Positions 10,966-21,453 of a stretch of DNA of 64,000 nucleotides are shown one piece after another. The notes under the pieces were generated by a model that did no database searches, was not told the origin of the DNA, and saw nothing but the letters and a program-made list of their open reading frames with translations. How positions within the stretch are numbered: position 1 is the first letter of the stretch; every line of letters begins with the position of its first letter. This DNA is from Ostrinia nubilalis (taxonomy: Eukaryota > Arthropoda > Insecta > Lepidoptera > Crambidae), in contig NC_087092.1 in assembly GCF_963855985.1 (NCBI RefSeq), positions 12,400,001 to 12,464,000 on the forward strand, given 5' to 3'. The translations under genes and the position numbers were made by a program.

Positions 10966-11165
10966 TACACTACTGTAGTCCAGTGGCTAGAGAGTGAACT
11001 GATGACTCTTAGGCTGAGTTGCACCGCCTTATTTTAACCGTAACAATAACAATAACCGGTGCTTTTTGATTGGAGTTTGATAGATTTTTTATGTAATTGT
11101 CAAAGTTAAAGTAAGATGGTGCAACTCAGCCTTAGAGGTCGTGGTTCGATTTGCAAGTGGAGCAG
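10966..11165 (+). repeat. tRNA-derived SINE head split by a MITE
   Basis: GTAGTCCAGTGGCTAGAG (A-box-like, from 10975) and GTGGTTCGATTTGC (B-box-like, about 11141) are the two halves of a tRNA-type promoter. They are pushed apart by the 120-bp element at 11012-11131. Removing that element and one TTA restores a normal A-box to B-box distance. Confidence 0.55.
11012..11131. mobile_element. Harbinger-like MITE, TTA duplication
   Basis: Terminal inverted repeats begin GGCTGAGTTGCACC and end GGTGCAACTCAGCC. The element is flanked by TTA at 11009-11011 and 11132-11134. A 3-bp TTA duplication is characteristic of PIF/Harbinger elements. No coding capacity is present. Confidence 0.85.
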
Positions 11166-11394
11166 ACTTGGTAAGAAATCTTGATTTGTTTGCCCCCAGT
11201 TTAATTAGGACATTGTAAGAAGAAATATGAAGAGACCTTGTGCTTGACCACGTTAAGCCACAGTCCGATTAAGCGATGTCAGACAAGTCATAAAATCTGA
11301 CACCTAGGTTGTCACCTCAGTTGTTGCAAAACACAAGATAGAAAAGGGTCAAACTAAGCCTGCCTTCAACCACTTTCACTGTACTGCATAACTA

Positions 11395-11512
11395 CCCCCT
11401 TATTAATAAAAAGTTACACCTAGGATGAACACTGGATTAAAATGACATTTCCATACTAAATAACAACTTAAGCCAGAGTTAAAGTAGGGTGTAACTTTTA
11501 TTAATAAGGGGG
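11395..11512. mobile_element. MITE with CTA duplication
   Basis: The 118-bp element starts CCCCCTTATTAATAAAAAG and ends in its near-complement CTTTTATTAATAAGGGGG. CTA flanks it at 11392-11394 and 11513-11515. The 3-bp duplication fits a Harbinger-type mover. Confidence 0.8.
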
Positions 11513-11515
11513 CTA

Positions 11516-12224
11516 TACTAGGTAAACAGCGGCAGTGTTATGCATGCTTCAGCATCCTACTAACATATTGCTGGGATAAATTGAAAACAAACAGCAATTT
11601 ATCACGGACGCGACTTGGAATTAGCCTCGATACAATTATTAAGATTCACAGCACGATCGGCAAACTTCACGAGCCGACATGAGACGTTCGAAGTTCTATT
11701 GATTTGGGCATGATACTGATTTGACGAATACGAGCAAAATGACAGGTTCGAAATCCTGATTGTTTTCGTATAATTTATATGCCGGTAATTTATATTCAAC
11801 GGTCATGCCCTCAGATCATAGAAACATGCCACATATTTTGACTAAGGTGTAGGTAGACTAGTCAGAAGCTTGGCTCTATATGTAGAGTCAAGCTTGGATC
11901 TTATAAGATCTAATAACTTTTTTACAATACGAGCTTGGCAACATTTTATATGAAATGTTTTTGGTGGGACATATTTATGTTTTAGCATTTTGACACATGC
12001 TACTTATTTAAATATCCTCTACATTGTGTAAAAAATAATGAAAATCGTGCTACTGGAACTTCAAAGGGTAATATCACAATGTACGTTGCTTGTACACGTC
12101 TAAAATATTACACAAAATTTTTGAGATATGAGAGAGGCTTTCTACGGTAGGTAGGCATTTAATTTTGTAAAAAACAGGTTGTCTCTTTGTTTTGGTACGA
12201 GTATTTCTTATTAAGTAAAAATTA
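11516..12224. other. Unassigned AT-rich DNA
   Basis: I see no repeat or exon. A small palindromic AGCTTGG..TCAAGCTTGG pair near 11869-11897 is the only structure noted. Confidence 0.45.
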
Positions 12225-12305
12225 TAATAATAATAATAATATTTACATTGTAAAAAAATATTAAAAATAAGAAGGAAAATGAATAAAGAGATAATAATAA
12301 TAATA

Positions 12306-12479
12306 TCCCATGATATAGTTAGAGACTAGATCCAGCATGTGCACCACTTTCACTTTTGTCGATTATTTTGCGCTTAAAACGGCCTCTACGTGTTGGATCT
12401 GTATCCCCACGCAAGCCTTATAAAGGACCGGGCCACTTTTGACCCGTGAGCTCCAAAGCGTACAAACATAATAATAATA
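12306..12479. other. Unexplained segment between TAA runs
   Basis: This piece starts after the TAA tail of copy A and itself ends in a TAA run before copy B. It does not match the part of the LINE present in copy D. It may be the 5' region of a LINE copy, another TAA-targeting element, or original flank. Confidence 0.4.
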
Positions 12480-12481
12480 AT

Positions 12482-12851
12482 GCTCTATTGGGATCGGTCT
12501 ATCATCACAGACAGGACTATTGTCTGTAATAAACCTGATATTGTGGTGGTTGATCGATCCCAACGTCGGGCAGTGCTCGTTGACATCACCATCCCGCATG
12601 ACGAAAACCTCGTGAAGGCCGAAAAGGAAAAACAAAGCAAATACCTTGACTTGGCCCACGAGGTGACCGCCATGTGGGATGTTGACTCGACGATCATTGT
12701 CCCGATAGTTGTCTCGGCAAACGGGCTAATAGCGAAGAGCTTCGACCAACATCTAAAGAAGCTCTCGCTGGATGGTTGGCTCAAGGGTCAGATTCAAAAG
12801 GCGGTGATCCTCAGCACGGCACGCATTGTCCGGAGGTTCCTCAGCCTGTGA
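12482..12851 (+). pseudogene. Truncated copy B: LINE endonuclease C-terminus
   Basis: This segment is nearly identical to 15374-15743 and encodes the last 120 or so residues of the LINE protein: the PD..D endonuclease core (KPDIVVVDRSQRRAVLVD) and the C-terminal tail. The 5' end is cut at GCTCTATTGGG directly after a TAA run. The ATG at 12480 is created by the junction and is not a native start. The few differences from copy D include a Gln/Lys change near the end, so the two copies are recent relatives. Confidence 0.88.
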
Positions 12852-13139
12852 CCCTGACCACCGGTAGCCTGGGCCCTGCTCCGCTGCCAGCGGGTTAACT
12901 ATTTTTAAGATATTTGTTTTTATGATGTATTTTTATTTTTTGATAATAATTACATTGTAAAAAGAAAAAATTAAAAATAAGAAAGTAAGATGAATAAAGG
13001 AATAATAATAATAATAATATTTTTATAATGTATTTTTATTTTTTGATAATTACATTGTAAAAATAAAAAATTAAAAATAAGAAAGAAAATTGAATAAAGA
13101 AATAATAATAATAATCGGGGCAATAATCGCCCCCGAGTC

Positions 13140-15743
13140 ATGCGTTTTGTGGCACAAGCCTTTGCTGGGACTGGCGTTCTACCACAGGACTACATGGCAT
13201 GTGTCACAGAACGCATTGACTACCTAAAGCAAAAAGTCTATGCATGGGCAAACCGTATTCGTCGCTATAAAGAACGCGTGAACAGATACTGGCAAAATCG
13301 CGTCTTCCAAAGTGACCAGAGGAGGGTGTACCGGAGATGGGAGGGATCTGATCAACGTGTGAGCGACGGGCAGCTGCCAGATGTCAATACCATGATTGAT
13401 TTCTGGCGTGGCATTTGGTCGATGCCCGTTGAACATACGGAGGGTGATTGGATGCGTGTAATTGAGCGTGAATGTGAGTCCATCGAATCTATGGGGTCTA
13501 TTGTTATAGACCCCGAAGACGTTAGTAGTGCAATCAGTACGGCCCAGAACTGGAAGAGCCCTGGACCGGACGGATTGCACAACTTTTGGATTAAATGGAT
13601 TCGATGCTCACATGACCGCTTAGCAACACAATTTCAAGAAGCCCTCGAGCTCGGGTCCCTTCCAGCCTTCATGACTACCGGTGTCACCACCTTACTCTAC
13701 AAATCTGGTAGTACCATGGACCCAAAAAATTACAGACCAATCACATGCTTGCCTACCATCTACAAGCTCCTTACATCTATTCTGACCACAAAAATTAACA
13801 CACATATTGTCGCGAACAATATTTTGGCCCCTGCTCAGAATGGATGTAAGGTTGGGTCTCGTGGTACTAAAGAGCTCCTCCTCATAGACATGACCATTAG
13901 CCAACAAGTTCGGCGGAGCAGGAAAGCTCTCTCTGCTGCCTGGATTGACTATAAGAAGGCCTATGATTCGGTGCCTCATTCATGGCTGGAGAGGATTTTA
14001 GAGTTGTATAAGATTGATGCAACTCTGAGATCCTTTTTACGCTCATGCATGGGGCAGTGGACTACAGTCCTTCGGCAGCCAGGTGGTGGAGAGAGGTCTC
14101 CTGATCCATTGAACTTCATAAGGATTGAGCGAGGCATTTTCCAGGGTGACAGTTTGAGTCCCTTATGGTTCTGCCTAGCACTGAATCCTCTTAGCACTCT
14201 GTTAAAGGATTCAGGGCTTGGTTATCGGCTTCGAAGAGGGGGTGAGGTCATTAGTCACCTGCTCTACATGGATGATCTCAAGTTGTTCGCACCAAAACGA
14301 CAAGACCTGGTGAAGTTGCTAAAAACCACACAGGTATTTAGCAACGCCATCAGGATGGAGTTCGGTGTAGACAAGTGTGCGGTCTTACATGTAGAGCGGG
14401 GAAAAGTTGTGAATTCTCCGAATTTACAACTTTCTGAGACAATGACACTCAAATCTCTCTCCGAAACTGAGACCTATAAGTATCTTGGTATGTCAGAATC
14501 GTTAGGTATATCGGTAGAAGACATCAAAAAATCGGTGAAAGAACGCTTTTGTAGCCGACTGACAAAAGTTCTTAATAGCCTTTTGTCTGGCGGCAACAAA
14601 GCAAGAGCTTTCAACGGTTGGGTGATGCCTCTACTAATATACTCCTTCGGCATACTAAGATGGACTCAGACCGAGCTTGACGCCCTGGATAGGAAGGTAC
14701 GTCAGCAGCTTACACAACATCGCATGTTACATCCGCGCTCATCTGTAATGAGACTTTACATTCCACGGAAGTGGGGAGGTCGAGGCTTTCTAAATGCCAA
14801 GAACCTCCACAACCGTGAAGTGTGCAGTCTCAGGGATTATTTCCTTACAAATGAGTACGGAATGCATCGCGATGTTGTGGCAGTTGACAAAGGCCTCACG
14901 CCGCTCTCCTTGGCGAACGAGAACTGGCGCAAGCCAAAGGTACTGAGCGTCGCGGATCGGAAGGACGTATGGAAGAGCAAGGAGCTGCACGGGAGGTTCT
15001 ATCGGGCCCTAACAGGTCCCGATGTGGACCTCCTCGCCTCGGTGAACTGGCTACGCTTCGGTGACCTTTTCGGGGAAACCGAGGGTTTTGCTTGTGCAAT
15101 TGCTGACGAGGTAATGATGACGAACAACTACCGAAAATATATCTTGAAGGACGGTACGGTCGACATCTGTCGAGCATGCCACCGTCCCGGAGAGTCACTC
15201 AGGCATATAATTTCTGGTTGTTCGCATCTTGCTAACGGTGAGTATTTGCACAGGCATAACCTAGTAGCCAGAATCATCCACCAGCAACTTGCTCTTCAGT
15301 ACGGCCTTCTTGAATCTGAGTCGCCATATTACCAGTACCAGCCGGTGCCAGTTCTTGAAAATGGTCATGCATTGCTCTATTGGGATCGGTCTATCATCAC
15401 AGACAGGACTATTGTCTGTAATAAACCTGATATTGTGGTGGTTGATCGATCCCAACGTCGGGCAGTGCTCGTTGACATCACCATCCCGCATGACGAAAAC
15501 CTCGTGAAGGCCGAGAAGGAAAAACAAAGCAAATACCTTGACTTGGCCCACGAGGTGACCGCCATGTGGGATGTTGACTCGACGATCATTGTCCCGATAG
15601 TTGTCTCGGCGAACGGGCTAATAGCGAAGAGCTTCGACCAACATCTAAAGAAGCTCTCGCTAGATGGTTGGCTCAAGGGTCAGATTAAAAAGGCGGTGAT
15701 CCTCAGCACGGCACGCATTGTCCGGAGGTTCCTCAGCCTGTGA
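13140..15743 (+). CDS. Dong/R4-type LINE polyprotein (RT + restriction-like endonuclease)
   Basis: This intact 867-residue frame encodes the protein that copies and inserts the LINE. The reverse transcriptase spans roughly residues 120-500: NYRPI (197-201), the catalytic Asp in AWIDYKKAYDS (D270), FQGDSLSP (334-341) and the YMDD box (376-379). A CX2CX8HX4C knuckle follows (C677, C680, H689, C694). A restriction-like endonuclease core comes next, with P763-D764, D779 and downstream lysines. This RT, then CCHC, then PD-D/EXK order defines the R2/R4 group, and the TAA target points to the R4/Dong clade. The frame is also open for 13 codons upstream of the ATG back through the TAA junction, and the N-terminal zinc finger seen in full-length relatives is absent. 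The copy is therefore probably 5'-truncated and this ATG may not be the natural start. Nothing interrupts the remaining frame. Confidence 0.9.
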   Translation: MRFVAQAFAGTGVLPQDYMACVTERIDYLKQKVYAWANRIRRYKERVNRYWQNRVFQSDQRRVYRRWEGSDQRVSDGQLPDVNTMIDFWRGIWSMPVEHTEGDWMRVIERECESIESMGSIVIDPEDVSSAISTAQNWKSPGPDGLHNFWIKWIRCSHDRLATQFQEALELGSLPAFMTTGVTTLLYKSGSTMDPKNYRPITCLPTIYKLLTSILTTKINTHIVANNILAPAQNGCKVGSRGTKELLLIDMTISQQVRRSRKALSAAWIDYKKAYDSVPHSWLERILELYKIDATLRSFLRSCMGQWTTVLRQPGGGERSPDPLNFIRIERGIFQGDSLSPLWFCLALNPLSTLLKDSGLGYRLRRGGEVISHLLYMDDLKLFAPKRQDLVKLLKTTQVFSNAIRMEFGVDKCAVLHVERGKVVNSPNLQLSETMTLKSLSETETYKYLGMSESLGISVEDIKKSVKERFCSRLTKVLNSLLSGGNKARAFNGWVMPLLIYSFGILRWTQTELDALDRKVRQQLTQHRMLHPRSSVMRLYIPRKWGGRGFLNAKNLHNREVCSLRDYFLTNEYGMHRDVVAVDKGLTPLSLANENWRKPKVLSVADRKDVWKSKELHGRFYRALTGPDVDLLASVNWLRFGDLFGETEGFACAIADEVMMTNNYRKYILKDGTVDICRACHRPGESLRHIISGCSHLANGEYLHRHNLVARIIHQQLALQYGLLESESPYYQYQPVPVLENGHALLYWDRSIITDRTIVCNKPDIVVVDRSQRRAVLVDITIPHDENLVKAEKEKQSKYLDLAHEVTAMWDVDSTIIVPIVVSANGLIAKSFDQHLKKLSLDGWLKGQIKKAVILSTARIVRRFLSL

Positions 15744-15905
15744 CCCTGACCACCGGTAGCTTGGGCCCTGCTCCGCTACCAGCGGATTAACTATTTTTAA
15801 GTTTTTTTTTATAATGTATTTTTAGTTTTTTTATAATTTACATTGTAAAAAAAATATTAAAAATAAGAAGGAAAATGAATAAAGAGATAATAATAATAAT
15901 AATAA
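15744..15905 (+). other. LINE 3' UTR and TAA tail of copy D
   Basis: The 3' UTR carries an AATAAGAAGGAAAATGAATA block shared with copy A and, in variant form, with copies B and C. It ends in about six TAA units. Confidence 0.85.
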
Positions 15906-15954
15906 CAGATGTAATAACCCATCTTAAAAAGGTGGAGGAAAGATGCGAAAAATA

Positions 15955-16095
15955 AATAATAATAATAAATCTTTATTTCATTACCAGAAGTTTGCTTATA
16001 ATTAAAAGTGATCGATGCCTCCTTTTAAGCTTAAAGAAGCCTGTGCCAGGAGACATCGCTCTTCCTTGGAATATTATGTGTGCGTAAATACAATT
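15955..16095 (-). mobile_element. LINE or gene 3' tail (reverse strand)
   Basis: AATAATAATAATAAATCTTTATTTC, read on the minus strand, is a polyadenylation-like end (AATAAAGATTT) with a tandem tail. This is the usual look of a reverse-oriented LINE 3' end. The body is too short to classify. Confidence 0.4.
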
Positions 16096-16120
16096 CAATA
16101 GGTACTTATACAATATAATA

Positions 16121-17866
16121 TATATAAGGTGTTATTTTTTATACTGATCATACTTTACCAACGCATCTAATAAAATCATACAAATACAACCCAAGTGTTT
16201 TTTAAAAAAAATTCAGGCTAGTTTTCGAGTAAAACGACAAAGAATGTTTCGAAAAAAATAAAAAATAAATCATCCTTTGAGCGCGCAGAGTATTCGTTTA
16301 CGCACTATCGTAGTAGCCGGCCGAGGGCAACGACCGCTGCCACGTGCCGCGCCGCGTGAGTCGGCCATATTGATATGCCAGCCAGTCGCTCCGCGCCCAC
16401 AGCCCGCGCCGAGTCGCCGATCGGCATGCGGGAGCGCCACAACATAAACAATCGTCCCAGTCAGTCCAATGTTGTGCCCAAACGTATTGCAGTGTGTGTG
16501 TGCGAGTTATTACAATGCCGCGCTTGATAAATAACAAAACGCAGGTGAAATTATGTTTCGGGCACACTAACTGGCCGACGAGAAACATTAACGAGTCGAA
16601 AACCTTCACACCTTGCTTGTTTGGAGCCGCGCAGCGCTTCAGGGAGCGCAGCCGTATCCTGACTTGACGAGATCCCGTGCGCTTCGAGGACGAAGTTCTG
16701 GATTTCAATTTCAATCACCGGCACAGTGCTGGCGGTACCCAGATGCGAGCGCCGCAGACGGCGGCTTTTGCGTAAAAATACGGAATGCCTTATCAAGGAG
16801 TTGTTGCCAGAGGGCTACGACCGGGACCGAGTTCTATCGATGGTTATTGCGAAGTCTACCTAGGTACATACCTACAGTGTGATTTGGACAGATGAGTGCT
16901 TGTTTACGCGAAAGGGACTTTTTCCGTAAAAAAGTTAGTGCGCGAATTGTGAATACAACATCCGACGTGGTGTCTAGTGAACAGCAAGCAAGTGTGCAGC
17001 CCGGAAGCATTATTTCAATTCGATCGTGGCTAGATTAGACAGTGCAAGACAGTGTTTACGTGAACATTCAACAAAGGCTTGACATTCAAAATGTATTGTG
17101 ATTAGTGTAATAATAACCTAGGAACTTTAAATAACAACATTCAAAATAGGTAAATGTGTGAATAAGTAAAATCAATGAATCTAAAGTGTGATGGCAAATC
17201 ATAATTTAGGAATTAAAACCAGGAAAATTGATCAGTGAGTTTTATTTACAACACATAATCATATTCAATATTAGGGTGCATTTCCACTGACGCGAAGCGA
17301 AGTAGTGATAGGTATGTACCTACCTATCAATTTTTTATTACGTCTCTAAATAAATTGCGTAGGCATTACGAAACCGTAGATATTGAATTCCAATTTCTAT
17401 CCTTTTCTAAATTTCTAGTTTAACGCGGATGATTCGCCTCGGTTCGTTGGAAAAGTCCCCCGCTATTACACTAATGAAAATACCTACACTTATTTGCCTA
17501 CCTATGTGGCTAGATTTTATTTCTCCCAGCGCGTAGTACCTATTAACATGACGTAACATCGTACATACTCACGAGTGATAATTTTTGGTAACGTAGGTTT
17601 AGTGTAATCTAACCTTTATGTGTGTGAACGTTGAATGAACGCGCGCGCCCATTGTTCGTACTCGTATGAATGAAATGAGTAAAGAAAGAGAGAGAGGCAG
17701 TGAGTGAAGACAGGATGGTTGTAAAAATAATATCTTTTTTTTGTTAGGAAAAGTAAAAACAAAAACTAGCCTGAATTTTTTTTTAAAAACACTTGGGTTG
17801 TATTTGTATGATTTTATTAGATGCGTTGGTAAAGTATGATCAGTATAAAAAATAACACCTTATATA
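16121..17866. repeat. 1.75-kb unit bounded by 105-bp near-perfect inverted repeats
   Basis: The left arm (16121-16225) and right arm (17762-17866) are reverse complements over 105 bp, with a single difference inside the T/A homopolymer junction. The arms start TATATAAGGTGTTATTTTTT and end GGCTAGTTTT. The flanks are TA-rich, so a duplication cannot be read. The interior is not transposase-like. It is CpG-rich at the left and resembles a promoter with 5' UTR. It could be a nonautonomous DNA element that captured host sequence, or two inverted copies of one short element. Confidence 0.8.
16463..17149 (+). promoter_or_regulatory. Candidate promoter and noncoding first exon
   Basis: A CpG-rich block (16280-16480) contains the arthropod initiator-like CAGTCAGTCC with A at 16463 and no TATA box at -30. 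Downstream sequence is ATG-poor and rich in GTGAACA/AGTGCAAG words typical of insect 5' UTRs. A usable donor lies at AAAATAG|GTAAATG (17149/17150). Short frames on both strands here are not recognisable proteins. It is inferred from composition and motifs only. Confidence 0.3.
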
Positions 17867-18474
17867 ATTCCGTCAACATATTTATAACAAGATTCAATAA
17901 TATATAATTATACAATAAACAAAGTACAGAATGCTTATACCTATTTCTTTTTTTCGCAAGTATTTATTACTTTTGTAAATAACTGAAAGAGGAAGATTTT
18001 ATGATCACCCTGTATTATGTATAACGTGCTAAAGTCCTGACAATGCTTTTCCTCTTCACTAAACACCAATTGGATCGACGAATATGTTATTTGTCATAGG
18101 TCAACGGGCACCAATACGAGTAGGTACAGTCGGAGTCGACTGTACCTACATGAAAATGCCAATAAAATAGTAGTACAGAGAGTAAGTATTTAAAAAACTT
18201 GTCAAATTGTCAAGGGCGATTTTTCACGTAAGAAATAGATAAGTACATAGGTAGGTACATTTTTTTAAGAAACCTATATCAATAAATGTGCTTGTGCGTG
18301 TCTCTGCAAATGCTTACTGAATCAATATTTACTATGGCATCTTTGGACTGGGTGTGTGATATAAAATTCTATTAGTTTCCGTAGAGCAGATGTTATCGCG
18401 AATGTGTTGCTTATTTTAAAGTTCAATACAAAGTGCAGACACATGAGTTTCCTGAAATAAAACATTAACACGTT
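17867..18474. other. Unassigned; one hairpin
   Basis: This AT-rich DNA holds a 12-bp-arm hairpin at 18120-18149 (GTAGGTACAGTC, loop GGAGTC, then its complement). Confidence 0.5.
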
Positions 18475-18478
18475 GAGT

Positions 18479-19420
18479 GCGAAACCAGGTCTATAGACCT
18501 TGTGTACGTTTCGCTTACCGTGCGGCTAAGAAAATTATAGTCTTCCTTGTCGTGCGAAAGGCATAACTTCAATTGGGTCCGGTGTAGGAAAGTGATGAAT
18601 ATATATCTATGATGTATTCTTAAAATAGAATCCAATGATGTACCTACCTTCATACCAGGTTTTTAGACCTGGTACCGCACGGAAGTAATAAAATGTCTTC
18701 ACAATGCGAAACCAGGTCGAAGCACCTTGTACCCTGCGCACCTGGTACCGCACCCCACGCTAGCTTCGTGCAGCCAGTGTTGCCTCGCATTCGTAAGAAA
18801 CGCACATGTCGACATGGCGTCAAGAGAAACAAACAAAATCAAAACTGCAAATTGATTATTATTTAATTTGCTACACCATTTATTGCTAATTTAAATAGTT
18901 TTTCGTGACAAATATTTGAAGTTGTAACTAAATGTTATTAAATAATGTTTTCTTTAAATATAGCTTATTTAAGTATTTATGCACGTATGTCTTATTTGTA
19001 AAATATTTAGACTAAATTATTAAAACATCTTTGTTTGTTACTTTTTTAAATTTTTATTAAAACTTAATTAAAACTATCGATATTTGTATTTCACATCCCT
19101 AGAATACCCACCAGCCTTCCCTACTTCAGTGCGGCACAGGGTGCATAAGCCTTGTATTTTGAATATAGCTATAATTTTTATACTAAACAAGTTATTCACG
19201 AACGCCTTCAGGTGTATGTCAATAAATGCATTATTATTAATATCCATAGAAAAAAAACACAATATCTATTAACATGAAGCCAAAAATAAAATTAATATAT
19301 CTTAAATATTACAAGGTCTTTAAGCCTTGTGCCGCCACAATGTAAGTTTTAATACCAGGTTTACCGACCTTGTACCGAAGGAATGGAAAGTATTAGAAAG
19401 TTGCTGCCGCAGCAAAGGTG
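18479..19420. mobile_element. piggyBac-like nonautonomous element, TTAA-flanked
   Basis: TTAA at 18475-18478 and 19421-19424 flanks a 942-bp segment. It starts CACGTTGAGTGCG and ends, in complement, CACCTTTGCTGCGG. TTAA duplication and a CAC-type terminus are piggyBac hallmarks. No transposase frame remains. The interior holds several imperfect palindromes built on ACCAGGT..ACCTTGT or ACCTGGT, at about 18484, 18655, 18711, 19311 and 19354. Confidence 0.65.
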
Positions 19421-19424
19421 TTAA

Positions 19425-20620
19425 GATTAAAAAAAGGCCATTGAGAGAATATGAGTTTCATGAATAGTACCTAATGTGCACTTTACAAATACTTTTACCT
19501 AAGTGCATCGAACGTACCTATTAGAACTTTTTGTGTCATTTCTTACACAACTATATCATTTTTAATTGCCAAGATCATGTAAGTTAAAAACCTTTAATTT
19601 TAATGTCATTAATACGAAAACTTTGATATTAATTTACCAACCTGTCATTCACACCCGTGGGTGAAAACAAAACAAGATTGAATTTACGTTAAAGCGATGG
19701 GAGAACTTGATCAAACAACAGAAATAAGTTACCGGTTGCCATAATAGCAAACTTTGTGCAAATATTTCAAAATATCGAACGCCATTTTGTTTACCTATCC
19801 TTTAATTAAATTGCCCTTGTCAGCGAGACGGCTCGCCGCCTCTTCGTTATGCAATAATGGCTTTTGGACAGGCCTCCTGTACTCGCTAGCTTAGAACAGC
19901 TAGCTTAAGGCCGGGTAGCAGAGAAAATGGCGAAAATGAGGTTTTCATTTTTCATTTTTGAGGTACTAAACAGTAAAATTAAAGGCTAAGATTTTTATTG
20001 GGCATAGTTGAGGATATTTTCTAGGGCTATTAACGGATGGAAACACGATTTGATGAAGTTGACTCGATAGAATATATTCCCAAAGTTACCTCTATTCGTT
20101 TTCTATTTATGGTTTTATTTTTAAAATAAGCGATTTGAGATTCTAAATCTTTTACTAAACTAAAGTTCAGAAATAACTTGAGGGCTTTTAACGGATGAAA
20201 TTTTTATATTGCGTCTTATTTAGTTACTATGTTAAAAAATGTGGAAAAAATCGTCCATGACGGCTTGGACAATCTCAATCAGTCGCGCGGTGGCGCTTAC
20301 GGAGGACGGACGCGTGTCAGTTTTTTGGCCGTGACAGTTCGCGATTTGTCAATATTTTTGACAATGATGACTTTGATGAGTCACAGTATAATAATATCAG
20401 TGTTACTGGAGAAAGCTTAAATTTTTGATAATTAAGAATTATCAATTTTGTCTACCTATTGAAATTTAAATCGTTCGCATCCTTTTAAACGAAAACTTCT
20501 CATGATACATAGTACATTCCTCAAATATGAGACAAAACCAATGAGTTAAAATTACATTTTAATAGTACCTACATACAATCGTCTTACACTCTTTAGAAGA
20601 GCACACTGACACAAATAAAT
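19425..20620. other. Unassigned AT-rich DNA
   Basis: No exon or repeat is recognised. A 63-codon frame at 20229-20420 lacks support. Confidence 0.45.
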
Positions 20621-20625
20621 AATAA

Positions 20626-20866
20626 AAAATACTGTCTAAGGTCTGTAGCTAAAGGTCTAAGCTGTAAGATAGAAGAATCTTCTAGCCAAAAAGATGGCAG
20701 ATGCAGCAGATGTTAACGGATTTAAAACTGGAGTTCATATGACTCCTTGTAGACTTGAGTCTCTAGAGCGTCCCTTCCTCCACCATGCGTAAGAATGTTT
20801 CAAAAATACTGTCTAAGGTCTGTAGCTAAAGGTCTAAGCTGCAAGATGGAAGAATCTTCTAGCCAA
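20626..20866. repeat. 64-bp direct repeat pair
   Basis: Two copies (20626-20689 and 20803-20866) start AAAATACTGTCTAAGG and end TCTTCTAGCCAA. They differ at two positions and are separated by 113 bp of unrelated sequence. Confidence 0.88.
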
Positions 20867-20869
20867 TAA

Positions 20870-21450
20870 CTTTAAAACTATAATTTGAACGAATTTTGCT
20901 ATTAGTGGACTTTCTGCTTACGATGGACTAATTATCTGCTGTACTCTCGACTCTCTAAAGCACAACATTTATAAAAATTTTGCTGCGGTAATGCACTCCA
21001 GGTAACAGTGTGTGATGCTTATTGCTCATAGTGATTTTCGATACAGAGCCCCGTACATACGTTATACATAAATTATGGAAAGAAAACACCCAGACCAATA
21101 CAAACAAATATGTATGCAATTTTAGTATGATATTTTTATTTATTAATAAACAAAAAGAGTGAACAAAATTGATGCGTGTACTGATTAATGTAATTAACCA
21201 CATGCAAAGCTTTGTGAATTGCAACAACTATAATTTATTATCCAAGCTCTAAATAATCGCTACTACGAGTAACTGATCATAAAATGTTTTTCCAATCGCT
21301 CAAGCTCCCGAGGATCTACCGATAGGTCGGGTGACGTAATCTTGAAATTCTTTTAGCCGGCGCGGAACTTCCGGAAGGTCGGGTGACGCCACGCCTCTTT
21401 GAACCGTGTTTACTTTGGCAGTTATATTCTATATTTATTCGATTCTAAAA
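20870..21450. other. Unassigned DNA
   Basis: Only a repeated AGGTCGGGTGACG word (about 21325 and 21378) stands out. Confidence 0.45.
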
Positions 21451-21453
21451 TAT

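Larger units (their letters stand above)
12225..15905 (+). mobile_element. Head-to-tail array of Dong/R4-type LINE copies in TAA repeats
   Basis: At least four same-orientation copies of one LINE lie end to end. Copy A (12241-12305) keeps only the last 3' UTR. Copy B (12482-13018) keeps the ORF end and 3' UTR. Copy C (13019-13115) keeps 3' UTR only. Copy D (13116-15905) is nearly complete. Every copy ends in a TAA run, and the junctions fall in TAA repeats. The Dong element of Bombyx, an R4-clade LINE, is known to insert in TAA repeats, so each copy's tail plausibly became the target for the next. A 170-bp segment (12306-12479) between TAA runs is unexplained. Confidence 0.85.

Noticed and set aside
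12363..12784. Minus-strand frames over LINE copy B
   Set aside because: Shadows of the endonuclease coding strand; the same shadows appear over copy D at 15261-15676.
16298..16882. Open frames on both strands in the CpG-rich block (138, 81 and 89 codons)
   Set aside because: They overlap one another and are explained by GC-rich composition; no family motif is present.
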